Positions 26,200 to 34,681 of a stretch of 64,000 nt of DNA are shown here, piece by piece; within the stretch, counting starts at the first letter, position 1, and every line of letters begins with the position of its first letter. The DNA comes from Rhodospirillaceae bacterium (lineage in GTDB: Bacteria; Pseudomonadota; Alphaproteobacteria; Dongiales; Dongiaceae). The notes beneath the pieces were generated by a model, which worked only from the letters and a program-made list of their open reading frames with translations, had not been told where the DNA came from and ran no database searches. The stretch is taken from positions 62,001 to 126,000 of the forward strand of contig SSEL01000023.1 of the NCBI GenBank assembly GCA_008012315.1, written 5' to 3'. A program made the translations under genes and the position numbers.

Positions 26200-27087
26200 T
26201 CAGGATTTGCTGCGGCCCTGCTGGGCGATATAGAGGCAACAGCCAATCACGATCGCGGCTCCTAACAACATGATATTATTCGGGAAATTAAACCAGATCA
26301 CGATATCGAAGAAAATCGCCCAGATCATGCCGCTGTATTCGAAGGGGGCGAGCAGCGAAATCGGCCCATAGCGATAGGCCTGGTTCAGGAAAAATTGACC
26401 GAAACTGCCCAGCACGCCGATCAGTAAAAACAGGCCGGCATCGATCCAGGTCGCGGGCATGCGCCAGAACCACGGCATGGTGGCGCCCAGCACGACGACC
26501 ACGGTCAGCGCATAATAGAAAAGGATCGTGTAGCTTGATTCCGACCCGGATAGCCGCCGCGAACTGACCAAGGTTAGGGACCAGGTGACGGCCGAAATCA
26601 AGGCCATCAATTCCCCCAGGCCGATCCCGGTTTGCACGTTCGGTTGCACGATCAGGGCAATGCCGACAAAGCCCAGCAGGACGGCGATCCAGCGGCCCGG
26701 CGAGACTTTCTCGCGCAGCATCGGAATGCTGAGCAGGGTCATGAAAATCGGCGACGCGAGATTGATGCAGACCGCATTGGCGAGCGGAATTTCCCGCATC
26801 GCGATGTAGAAGGTCAGCATGGTCGCGATATTGAAAGCCGAGCGCCAAAGGTGACTCGGCAGGCGACGCGTGGCCAAACCGCCAAGGCCGGCGGGGCTGG
26901 CGCGGGCCAGGCCGAGTGCCACGAAGAGGCCGACGGCATAGCGCAGGAAGGCGATCTGGGTGACGGCATAATCCGCCGCCAGCCATTTAACGATCGCATC
27001 CATCGTCGTGAGCAGAAAACCCGCCATCAGACTATAGGCCACGGCCCGCTTCGGATTGATATGCAGGTTGGCCAGGTCAGCTTGCAT
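26200..27087 (-). CDS. EamA/DMT-superfamily exporter
   Basis: A 295-residue protein with ten predicted transmembrane helices in two EamA repeats. Repeat 1 runs from about 18 to 140 (AYSLMAGFLLTTMDAIVKWLA ... FVGIALIVQPNV) and repeat 2 from about 150 to 285, ending with AAIVIGCCLYIAQQGR. Proteins of this drug/metabolite transporter family export amino acids or other small metabolites; the substrate here is not evident. Downstream are the small Ead-like and KimA-like genes on the same strand, about 220 bp away. It diverges from the molybdopterin oxidoreductase gene across 81 bp. Confidence 0.88.
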   Translation of the reverse strand: MQADLANLHINPKRAVAYSLMAGFLLTTMDAIVKWLAADYAVTQIAFLRYAVGLFVALGLARASPAGLGGLATRRLPSHLWRSAFNIATMLTFYIAMREIPLANAVCINLASPIFMTLLSIPMLREKVSPGRWIAVLLGFVGIALIVQPNVQTGIGLGELMALISAVTWSLTLVSSRRLSGSESSYTILFYYALTVVVVLGATMPWFWRMPATWIDAGLFLLIGVLGSFGQFFLNQAYRYGPISLLAPFEYSGMIWAIFFDIVIWFNFPNNIMLLGAAIVIGCCLYIAQQGRSKS

Positions 27088-27168
27088 CGGATTTGCTCAG
27101 GCGGGTCAAAGAGGCTAATAGTCGGACAGGAATTTTCGCGATTATGCAGATTGAAAGCCGAGTCGGCT

Positions 27169-29229
27169 ATGCCGCTGGAAATTGTTCACAGTGCCTGTCC
27201 GCATGACTGCCCCAGCACCTGCGCGCTGGAGGTGGAACGCCTCGATTCGCATCACATCGGCCGGGTACGCGGCGCGGCCGGGAACAGCTATACCGCCGGA
27301 GTCGTTTGCGCCAAGGTGGCGCGCTATGCCGAGCGGCAGCATCATCCCGGCCGGCTGGGCACACCGTTGCGACGGATCGGCTACAAGGGCGTCGGCGGCG
27401 ATGCCTATGCGCCGATTGCCTGGGACGACGCCCTGGATGAGGTGGCCGAGAAATTCATCCTGGCGGCCCAGCGTCACGGCACGGAAGCGGTCTGGCCCTA
27501 TTACTATGCCGGGACGATGGGACTTGTGCAGCGCGACGGGATTCACCGCCTGCGCCATGAGATGAAATATTCGTTGCAGAAGGACACCATCTGCGTCGCC
27601 CTCTCCGATGCCGGCTGGCAGGCCGGTGCCGGCGCCATAAGTGGCGCCGATACAAGGGAGATGGTCGAATCGGATTTGATCGTGATCTGGGGCGGCAACC
27701 CGGTGGCGACCCAGGTCAATCTCATGACGCATGTGACCCGGGCGCGCAAGGCGCGGCAGGCCAAGATCGTGGTGGTCGATCCCTACCGGACCGGTACGGC
27801 GGAAGCGGCGGATCTGCATCTGATGTTGCGACCGGGGACCGATGCGGCCTTGGCCGTCGCCATGATGCATGTGCTGTTTCGTGACGGCCTCGTCGACCGT
27901 GCTTACATGGCGCGCTACACCGACGATCCAGCCGCCTTGGAAGCCCATGTCCGCTCGCGCGATCTCCAATGGGCGGAAGCGATCACCGGCGTGCCGGCAA
28001 TGCAGATCGAGGATTTCGCCCGACTTTACGGGCGGACCAAGCGGAGCTTCATCCGCATCGGCTACGGCTTTTCGCGCTCGCGCAATGGTGCCGCCAGCGC
28101 GCATGCGGTCAGCTGCCTGCCGGCGGTGACGGGCGCCTGGCAATATGTCGGCGGCGGCGCGCATTATGCGAATCGCACGATCTACCATATCGATAATTCA
28201 CTCGTCACCGGCGCCGAGTTGCGGGATCCCACGATCCGCGCGCTGGACCAATCGCGCATTGGCGCCGTTCTGACCGGAGAGCGTCGCGATCTTGGCGACG
28301 GCCCGCCGGTGACCGCTTTGCTGATCCAGAACACCAATCCGGTCGTCGTCTGCCCCGATAGCCTCAAGGTGCGGCAAGGCTTCCTGCGCGACGACCTCTT
28401 CGTCTGCGTTCATGAACAATTCATGACCGAGACGGCGGCGATGGCCGATATCGTGCTGCCGGCCACGACATTCCTGGAGCATGACGATTTTTACCGCGCC
28501 AGCGGTCATACGCATCTGCAGGTGACGAAGAAGGTGGTGGAGCCCTATGCCGAGGCCCGGTCCAATCACGAAGTCATCTGCGCCTTGGCAAAACGGCTGG
28601 GTTGCGAGCATCGCGGCTTCTTCATGAGCACCTGGGAGCTGATCGATGAAACCTTGCGGGTTTCCGGTTGGCCCGGCGCCGAGTCGCTTTACGAAAAGCA
28701 TTGGCAGGATTGCGCCTTGTCGCCGGAAGAGATGCGTTTCCGGGACGGCTTCGGTCATGCCGACGGCAAGTTTCATTTCAAGGCCGACTGGTCGGCGATC
28801 GGGCCGCAGGGAAAGGCCTTGTCGAGCCTGCCCGATTTCGCACCGGTGATCGATCAGGCCGATGCGGATCATCCGTTCCGGCTGGTCGCGGCGCCGGCCC
28901 GGCAGTTTCTTAACTCAACTTTTACCGAAACACCGACATCTCAACGGCGGGAAGAGCGTCCGACGATTCTCATCCATCCGGATGATGCGGCCCGCCTCGA
29001 CCTCGCCGATGGCGACAGGGTTCGGGTCGGCAACCGTCAGGCATCGATCGTCGTGCATGCGAAGTTGTTCGATGGATTACTCAGTGGGGTGGTGGTGATC
29101 GAAAGCATCTGGCCGAATCACAGTTTCGAAGGCGGGATCGGCGTGAACGCACTGACCAGTGCCGAGCCGGGCCTGCCGAATGGCGGCGCCGTCTTCCACG
29201 ACACAGCTGTATGGGTGCGCGCGGCATGA
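27169..29229 (+). CDS. molybdopterin-dependent oxidoreductase (DMSO-reductase superfamily)
   Basis: A 686-residue catalytic subunit. The N-terminal [4Fe-4S] motif uses Cys10, Cys14, Cys18 and Cys47 (HSACPHDCPSTCALEVE ... VVCAK). The molybdopterin domain includes GTMGLVQRDGIHRL, DLIVIWGGNPVATQVN, MADIVLPATTFLEHDD and the C-terminal dinucleotide-binding beta barrel (PTILIHPDDAARLDLADGDRVRVGN). There is no Tat signal and no ferredoxin or membrane-anchor gene beside it, so it is a cytosolic enzyme with an unknown redox partner; related proteins are annotated as formate dehydrogenase, BisC or polysulfide reductase-like. ATG 27169 has only a weak ribosome site. Its TGA overlaps the mipZ start (ATGA). 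Confidence 0.88.
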   Translation: MPLEIVHSACPHDCPSTCALEVERLDSHHIGRVRGAAGNSYTAGVVCAKVARYAERQHHPGRLGTPLRRIGYKGVGGDAYAPIAWDDALDEVAEKFILAAQRHGTEAVWPYYYAGTMGLVQRDGIHRLRHEMKYSLQKDTICVALSDAGWQAGAGAISGADTREMVESDLIVIWGGNPVATQVNLMTHVTRARKARQAKIVVVDPYRTGTAEAADLHLMLRPGTDAALAVAMMHVLFRDGLVDRAYMARYTDDPAALEAHVRSRDLQWAEAITGVPAMQIEDFARLYGRTKRSFIRIGYGFSRSRNGAASAHAVSCLPAVTGAWQYVGGGAHYANRTIYHIDNSLVTGAELRDPTIRALDQSRIGAVLTGERRDLGDGPPVTALLIQNTNPVVVCPDSLKVRQGFLRDDLFVCVHEQFMTETAAMADIVLPATTFLEHDDFYRASGHTHLQVTKKVVEPYAEARSNHEVICALAKRLGCEHRGFFMSTWELIDETLRVSGWPGAESLYEKHWQDCALSPEEMRFRDGFGHADGKFHFKADWSAIGPQGKALSSLPDFAPVIDQADADHPFRLVAAPARQFLNSTFTETPTSQRREERPTILIHPDDAARLDLADGDRVRVGNRQASIVVHAKLFDGLLSGVVVIESIWPNHSFEGGIGVNALTSAEPGLPNGGAVFHDTAVWVRAA

Positions 29230-30095
29230 GCAAGACCGATCGGCGCCCGCATGTGATCGTGCTCGGCAATGAAAAAGGTGGATCGGGCAAGTCGACCACT
29301 GCCATGCATCTGATTGTTTCCCTGCTGCATGACGGCCATCGCGTCGGATCGATCGATCTCGATGCGCGCCAGGGATCGCTTACCCGTTATTTCGAGAATC
29401 GGCGCAAGACAGCATCGCAAATGCTGGTGCCGCTGCCCTTGCCGCTGCATGTGCCGATCCTGCGCTCGCAGGCTGATAGCGCCACTGTGGCGCGCCGTGA
29501 AGATGAAACGAAAATGGCGCAGGCGCTGCAGGAGCTGGATGCTTGCGACTACATCGTCATCGATACGCCGGGCGCTGATACCAGCCTGTCCCGCCTTGGT
29601 CATACGCTGGCGGATACGTTGATCACGCCGGTCAATGACAGTTTTCTCGATCTCGATCTGCTTGGCCGCATCGATACCGATGGCGCCAAGATCCTGAAGC
29701 CCAGCGTCTATGCTGAAATGGTCTGGGAGCAACGCAAGACACGGGCGATCTATGGCGGCAAGCCGATCGACTGGATCGTCATCCGCAACCGCTTGAGCAG
29801 CCTCGATGCCAAGAACAAGCGCGATATCGGTCAATTGCTGGGGCTGTTGGCAAAGCGCGTCGGTTTCCGAATCGCGCCGGGCTTCACCGAACGGGTCATC
29901 TTCCGCGAGCTCTTTCCGCGCGGCCTGACATTGCTGGATATCAGCCGGAAAGATTCCGGCGTCGCCTGGCGCATGTCACATGTCGCCGCCCGCCAGGAGG
30001 TCAGAGACTTGGTCGATGCCATCGGGTTGAAACCGGCGGCTGGCCGGATGCATGAAACCGAGGATGATCTTACCGCAGCCGAGCCGGCGGCCTGA
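29226..30095 (+). CDS. mipZ: division-site positioning ATPase MipZ
   Basis: A 289-residue ParA/MinD-type ATPase. The deviant Walker A NEKGGSGKSTTAMHL, switch strand IDLDARQGSLTRYFENR, Walker-B-type DYIVIDTPGADTSLSRL and the segment TPVNDSFLDLDLLGRID closely match Caulobacter MipZ, including VWEQRKTRAIYGGKPIDWIVIRNRLSS and RVIFRELFPRGLTLLD. MipZ forms a bipolar gradient with ParB and inhibits FtsZ assembly away from midcell. The family is essentially alphaproteobacterial and serves here as the best taxonomic marker. It starts inside the stop of the molybdopterin gene, an unusual neighbour; galU follows after 107 bp. No parAB genes are in the window. Confidence 0.93.
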   Translation: MSKTDRRPHVIVLGNEKGGSGKSTTAMHLIVSLLHDGHRVGSIDLDARQGSLTRYFENRRKTASQMLVPLPLPLHVPILRSQADSATVARREDETKMAQALQELDACDYIVIDTPGADTSLSRLGHTLADTLITPVNDSFLDLDLLGRIDTDGAKILKPSVYAEMVWEQRKTRAIYGGKPIDWIVIRNRLSSLDAKNKRDIGQLLGLLAKRVGFRIAPGFTERVIFRELFPRGLTLLDISRKDSGVAWRMSHVAARQEVRDLVDAIGLKPAAGRMHETEDDLTAAEPAA

Positions 30096-30202
30096 CAGCT
30101 AGGTAACTTTTCCGTGCCGTCCCGGCCCTGGGCTTGATGACATCGACTCGGCATGGCACAAGAGCACAGCCGTCATTTCGATCATTCATGAGGCATTGAA
30201 AT

Positions 30203-31087
30203 ATGCGCAAACCTTTGCGTAAAGCGATTTTCCCCGTTGGTGGCCTTGGCACCCGCTTCCTGCCGGCAACCAAGGCCATGCCGAAGGAAATGCTGTCGGT
30301 TGTCGACAAGCCGCTGATTCAATATGCCGTCGAGGAAGCCAAGGCGGCGGGAATCGAAGAATTCATCTTCGTCACCGGGCGCGGCAAATCGGCGATCGAA
30401 GATCATTTCGATTATTCCTACGAATTGCAGAACACGCTGGAACAGCGCGGCAAGAAGGTCGAACTGGAATTGATCACCAGTCTCATGCCGCTGCCGGGTC
30501 AGGTTGCCTATATCCGGCAGCAGGAAGCCAATGGCCTTGGTCACGCCGTCTGGTGCGCACGCAATCTGGTTGGCAATGAACCTTTCGCCGTGTTGCTGGC
30601 CGACGACCTTGTACAATCCGATGTCCCCTGCCTGCGTCAGATGGTCGAGGTCTATAATGAGGTCGGCGGCAATGTCGTTGCGGTGATGGATGTGCCGCGG
30701 GAGCAGACCAATCGTTATGGCGTGCTGAAGACCGGCAAGGAACAAGGCCGCATCATCGAGGTCGAAGGCCTGGTCGAGAAGCCGAAGCCGGAGGAGGCCC
30801 CCTCGACCCTTTCCATCATCGGCCGTTATATCCTGCAGCCGGATACCTTTACCCATCTGGAGAAGCAGCAGCCGGGTGCCGGCGGGGAAATCCAGTTGAC
30901 CGATGCCTTGGCACAGATGACGGGCCGCAGTCGTTTCCACGGCTATCGTTTCGAGGGCAGGCGGTTCGATTGCGGCGACAAGGCGGGCTTCATCGAAGCG
31001 AATGTCGCTTTTGCTCTGAAACATCCGAAGATCGGACCGGCGGTGCGGCGAACGATCATGGAATATGCCAAACAGATCGAGGCATAG
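30203..31087 (+). CDS. galU: UTP-glucose-1-phosphate uridylyltransferase GalU
   Basis: A 294-residue nucleotidyltransferase making UDP-glucose from UTP and glucose 1-phosphate for envelope polysaccharide synthesis. It has the signature AIFPVGGLGTRFLPATKAMPKEMLSVVDKPLIQYAVEEA, the metal-binding aspartate in VLLADDLV, EVEGLVEKPKPEEAPS and FEGRRFDCGDKAGF, at the expected family length. GAGG precedes the start. A stem-loop follows the stop at 31124. Upstream mipZ is on the same strand, so some read-through is possible. Confidence 0.97.
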   Translation: MRKPLRKAIFPVGGLGTRFLPATKAMPKEMLSVVDKPLIQYAVEEAKAAGIEEFIFVTGRGKSAIEDHFDYSYELQNTLEQRGKKVELELITSLMPLPGQVAYIRQQEANGLGHAVWCARNLVGNEPFAVLLADDLVQSDVPCLRQMVEVYNEVGGNVVAVMDVPREQTNRYGVLKTGKEQGRIIEVEGLVEKPKPEEAPSTLSIIGRYILQPDTFTHLEKQQPGAGGEIQLTDALAQMTGRSRFHGYRFEGRRFDCGDKAGFIEANVAFALKHPKIGPAVRRTIMEYAKQIEA

Positions 31088-31123
31088 CTGACCGGCCGGG
31101 ACGGCCTTCGAGAATCGATGACC

Positions 31124-31155
31124 AGCGGCGGCACCTTTTGGGTGTCGCCGCTTTC
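31124..31155 (+). terminator. putative terminator of galU
   Basis: AGCGGCGGCACC and GGGTGTCGCCGCT pair around a TTTT loop with one mismatch and are followed by TTTC. The stem is strong but the T-run is short, so termination may be partial. Confidence 0.65.
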
Positions 31156-31163
31156 ACATCCGA

Positions 31164-31183
31164 CATGACAGTCCGATGTCATG
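31164..31183. promoter_or_regulatory. inverted repeat upstream of solute-binding protein gene
   Basis: CATGACA and TGTCATG are exact inverted arms around 6 bp (GTCCGA), 167 bp before the binding-protein start. This is a plausible operator; a TTGCAC box lies 18 bp further on, but no good -10 is seen. Confidence 0.35.
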
Positions 31184-31349
31184 TTCCATAAGGGAAAGAC
31201 TTTGCACTTGTTTTGTTGGCGTCTTGGATTTCAAATGATCGACGGAATGGGCAATAGGGGAGGGATTCCATTGTCGGTTGCAAGGCACATCGAGACATGT
31301 TCCTGTCAAAACGATCATCGCAGCATTGTCCAATGAAGGAAGGGACGTC

Positions 31350-32216
31350 ATGAGACGGCATTCTCCAAAGCGGCCCGGTTTTGGCCGGCTGGCAATGCTG
31401 GCCGCTGTGCTGGCGCTTTCATGTGTGGGGCTTGCCAAGGCCGATCCGACAAAGATTGGCGATTGCGACCTGGTCGGTGCGAAAGGGACGATGCCGTTCT
31501 CGCCGGCAAGGCCGGGCCAACTGACCGTGGAAGTCAATCTGCCGGGACCCGGATGGTGGAACTGCGAAACGGTGGACAGCATCAAGGATGGCTATGAGTA
31601 CTGCATGGCGGCCAATATCGCCTGGCGTGCGGGACTTGATAAGTTGGCTGTGGTCAATGTCTCCTGGGATGCCCTGGTTGCCGGCCAAACCAAGAATTTC
31701 GACCTGGCGCTTTCGCAAATCTCGATCACCGAACCTCGCAAGAAAGTGGTGGACTTTTCCATTCCCTATTTCGATTCAGATATCGGCGTGCTGGTGCGGA
31801 AAGGAGCGGAGGTCAATGAGACCTCCATCAAGGACATGCGCTTCGGTGTGCAGCAGGCGACGACCGGCGCGGATTTTGTCATCAACCGCATCAAGCCGGC
31901 CCATCTGAAGGTCTTCCCCGATACGCCCAGTATGTTTACGGCTTTGATGGCCGGCCAGGTTGACGTCGCCTTGACTGACACCGCCATCGTCCTGGGGCAG
32001 GCGGCACATTCGGATGGCACACTTGACGTGGTCGGCCAATATTCGACCGGCGAGAAATATGGCGCCATCTATCCCAAAGGATCGCCGAACAGGGATGTCC
32101 TGGACAAGATCATCCAGTCAATGATCGATGACGGGACATTGCGGAAACTGTCGACGCGGTATTTGGCCGAGGCCTGGGGTGAGGATCCGACCAAGCTTCC
32201 TTATTTCAAACCCTGA
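31350..32216 (+). CDS. periplasmic amino-acid-type solute-binding protein (family 3), orphan
   Basis: A 288-residue protein with a signal peptide (MRRHSPKRPGFGRLAMLAAVLALSCVGLAKA, cleavage probably before DP) and a two-lobe SBP_bac_3 fold. Signatures include FDLALSQISITEPRKKVVDFSIPYFDSDIGVLVRKG, MRFGVQQATTGADFV and the C-terminal MIDDGTLRKLSTRYL. Such proteins deliver polar amino acids to ABC permeases, but no permease or ATPase gene is adjacent, so it either serves a transporter elsewhere or acts as a sensor partner. AAGGAAGGGACGTC precedes the ATG. It converges with an MHYT histidine kinase 42 bp away. Confidence 0.9.
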   Translation: MRRHSPKRPGFGRLAMLAAVLALSCVGLAKADPTKIGDCDLVGAKGTMPFSPARPGQLTVEVNLPGPGWWNCETVDSIKDGYEYCMAANIAWRAGLDKLAVVNVSWDALVAGQTKNFDLALSQISITEPRKKVVDFSIPYFDSDIGVLVRKGAEVNETSIKDMRFGVQQATTGADFVINRIKPAHLKVFPDTPSMFTALMAGQVDVALTDTAIVLGQAAHSDGTLDVVGQYSTGEKYGAIYPKGSPNRDVLDKIIQSMIDDGTLRKLSTRYLAEAWGEDPTKLPYFKP

Positions 32217-32258
32217 TCAAGGCGGCGGTTCGTTTCCACGGAACGTCCTTCATCCTCA

Positions 32259-34268
32259 TCACGGTGCGGCCGGCAGATCGATGATGAAGGTCGAGCCGAT
32301 GCCAAGCTTGCTTTCCACATAGATGTCGCCGCCCATTGCGTGGCAGAGCTTTTGGCTGAGGGCAAGGCCAAGGCCGGTTCCGCCGAATTCGCGGGTGATG
32401 CCGGGATTGGCCTGATAGAAATTCTCGAAGAGATGCGACAGGTCTTCCGGCGCGATGCCGATGCCGGTATCGCGCACGATGAACTGGATACGGTCGCCAT
32501 GATGATCGGTGGTGCGTTGAACAGAAAGCTCGACATTGCCGTTCTTCGTGAATTTTGCGGCATTGCCGAGCAGGTTGAGTAGGGCTTGCCGTGCCTTTAC
32601 CTGATCGATCACCGCCGATCCGATATTCGCCGCGCAATCCACGGTAAAGCGATTGCCGTTCTGCTCGACGACCGGACGGATCGTCATGGCGATTTCGCTG
32701 GCGAAGCTGTCGAGACTGCAGTCCCGATAATCCAACTGGATCTTTCCCGATTCGATTTTGGAAAGATCGAGAATGTCGTTGATCAGATGCAGCAAATGGC
32801 GGCCGGCCCACATGATATCGTTGATATACTCGGCCTGCCGGTCGGCTAAGGGGCCGCGGATGCCTTGGCTGAGCGCGTCGGCAAAGCCGATGATGGCATT
32901 CAATGGCGTGCGCAGTTCGTGGCTCATATTGGCGAGGAACTGGCTTTTCGCACGGCTGGCCTGGATGGCGGCATTTTTGATGGATTCAAGTTCGGCCGTC
33001 CGTTCCAGGACCTTGCGCTCCAACTGGTCATGAGCTTGCTGCAAAGCCTGTTCCGCTGCATTGCGCTCGGCGATTTCCGCCAATAATTGCTGGTTCGCCG
33101 CCGATAGCTCCTTGGTGCGTTGGATGACCAGGTCTTCAAGCTTGATGTTTTGCAGGCGGGCGCTGATATCACGGATATTGAGAACGATTCCGCCAACATT
33201 CTCATCGTCCAACAGGTTTGTCGCGATGATCTCGAATTGGCCGGTATGACCATTGCCCTGGCGCAGTTGCACGTCGATTGAGCGCGCTACGCCGGGGTGT
33301 TCGGTGACGGCATGCAGCAGCGCATAGAAAGAGGCGCGGTCCGGTGGATCGACGAGGTGATGAATCGTCTGGCCGATGAGATGGCCGGGTGCGTAACCCA
33401 GCACGCTCTCGGTGGAGGGGCTTTCATAGGTGATCATGCCTTGCCGGTCGGTCAGCGTCACGGCATCGGCGGCATTCTGTACCAGAGAGCGGAATCGCGC
33501 CTCGCTGCCGCGCAGGCGGTTCGCCTCGGCGGTGACGCGGGCGGATAGGCGCTGGTCGACGATCGACAGGACGAGGCCAAGGCATAGAACGATAATGGTG
33601 ATGACGGCGACGCCGATGGCCAACCATTGCAGCGGCAGGTCGACGCTGTGATCTTCCGGCATCGGCTGGCACTGCGTGAAACTTGCTGCATACATGCCGC
33701 AGTAATGCATGCCGCAGACGGCGGCGCCCATGATCAGGGCGGCAACGATATTGCCCGGCACCGTCTGGAAGCGGAAGGTAAGCCAGAGGGCAGCCATCGA
33801 AGCAACAATGGCGATGATGACGGAAAGCCCGACCAGCGGGAGATCGTAGTGGATTGACGCTCTCATCTGCATCGCCGCCATGCCGGTGTAATGCATGGTT
33901 GCGATACCTGAGCCCATGAGAATACCGGCCAGGCACAAAACCTTACCGCCGGTGCCGAAATGAAAGGCCAGCAGAATGCCCGCAGCGGTAAAGGCGATTG
34001 CCAACATCAGCGACAGCAGCGTGAGATCCAGGCTGTAGGTGATCGGCACCGCAAGAGAGAAGGCGAGCATGGCGACGAAATGCATCGCCCAGATGCCGCC
34101 GCCCATGGCCACGGCGGCGGCCGTGAGCCACGCATATTGGGCGGCGCTATGCGATTCTCCTACCCGTTGGGCGAGGCGCAAAGCGGTGAAAGAGGCCAAG
34201 ACGCTGATAATAATCGACAGAATGACAAGGCTGAGGTCGTAGGAGCTTGCCATATTCGCCACTGACAC
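32259..34268 (-). CDS. MHYT-PAS-histidine kinase, membrane sensor
   Basis: A 669-residue sensor. Seven hydrophobic helices in residues 10-250 carry three MHYT repeats (MHFVAM, MHYTGM, MHYCGM), proposed to bind copper and sense O2, CO or NO. Then come a PAS domain (about 268-385; LTDRQGMITYESPSTESVLGY), a coiled coil, a HisKA domain with the phospho-acceptor in MSHELRTPLNAIIGF and an HATPase_c domain (ALLNLLGNAAKFTKNG, DTGIGIAPEDL, GGTGLGLAL). No receiver domain and no response regulator gene lie nearby, so the partner is unknown. The frame starts with GTG at 34268; ATG 34253 (MASSYDLS) is an alternative and neither has a clear ribosome site. Confidence 0.92.
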   Translation of the reverse strand: MSVANMASSYDLSLVILSIIISVLASFTALRLAQRVGESHSAAQYAWLTAAAVAMGGGIWAMHFVAMLAFSLAVPITYSLDLTLLSLMLAIAFTAAGILLAFHFGTGGKVLCLAGILMGSGIATMHYTGMAAMQMRASIHYDLPLVGLSVIIAIVASMAALWLTFRFQTVPGNIVAALIMGAAVCGMHYCGMYAASFTQCQPMPEDHSVDLPLQWLAIGVAVITIIVLCLGLVLSIVDQRLSARVTAEANRLRGSEARFRSLVQNAADAVTLTDRQGMITYESPSTESVLGYAPGHLIGQTIHHLVDPPDRASFYALLHAVTEHPGVARSIDVQLRQGNGHTGQFEIIATNLLDDENVGGIVLNIRDISARLQNIKLEDLVIQRTKELSAANQQLLAEIAERNAAEQALQQAHDQLERKVLERTAELESIKNAAIQASRAKSQFLANMSHELRTPLNAIIGFADALSQGIRGPLADRQAEYINDIMWAGRHLLHLINDILDLSKIESGKIQLDYRDCSLDSFASEIAMTIRPVVEQNGNRFTVDCAANIGSAVIDQVKARQALLNLLGNAAKFTKNGNVELSVQRTTDHHGDRIQFIVRDTGIGIAPEDLSHLFENFYQANPGITREFGGTGLGLALSQKLCHAMGGDIYVESKLGIGSTFIIDLPAAP

Positions 34269-34338
34269 CCGTGCTTTCTTACTCGTTACTCACACGTTGG
34301 CCGTCAATATCGCGCACTAAACCAGCCAAGGATGCCCC

Positions 34339-34470
34339 ATGATCGCCAGCAATTACTACGGGAAGTTTAACGCGATGTTCGGAGGAGAATCCGTTGCGTT
34401 GAAAGGATATATTAAGAAAGCTGTCATTGACCATGAACCCAGCTGCCACACGATACGAGAAGGAGATTAA
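34339..34470 (+). CDS. possible 43-residue small protein
   Basis: An ATG with AAGGA 8 nt upstream opens a 43-codon frame (starting MIASNYYGKFNAMFGG, ending TIREGD) ending in TAA within an otherwise gene-free region. The composition is soluble and mildly basic in the middle (LKGYIKKAVIDH). No family is recognised and the frame is short enough to be chance. It would lie about 210 bp before the protease gene that begins the large srf-type cluster. Confidence 0.25.
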   Translation: MIASNYYGKFNAMFGGESVALKGYIKKAVIDHEPSCHTIREGD

Positions 34471-34681
34471 TATACTGATATATAACGGTAATTATCGAGA
34501 CTCTGAAACACGTGACGGGGCATGTCCGGTATCATATTACCGTGAACGGACGGATTTCCCTGGACTTTTCTGTTAAATTTGCGTCTCAACAGGAAGATGG
34601 GGCTTCCTTGGATGTCGTATGGGGACTTAAGATAATAAAAACCTCAGCTAACAGGACCAAGTAGAGGGTAATTCGGCACGT
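34471..34681 (+). promoter_or_regulatory. AT-rich leader before the srf-type cluster
   Basis: With the small ORF, this completes a 413-bp stretch (34269-34681) without a recognised gene, between the divergent histidine kinase and the protease gene. It is clearly more AT-rich than its surroundings, with ATTAATATACTGATATATAACGG-like sequence just after 34465 and AAGATAATAAAAACC near 34629, both able to act as -10 regions. GGTA-TCATAT-TACC forms a small inverted repeat around 34537. This is the most likely promoter region for the twelve-gene cluster. Confidence 0.4.
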
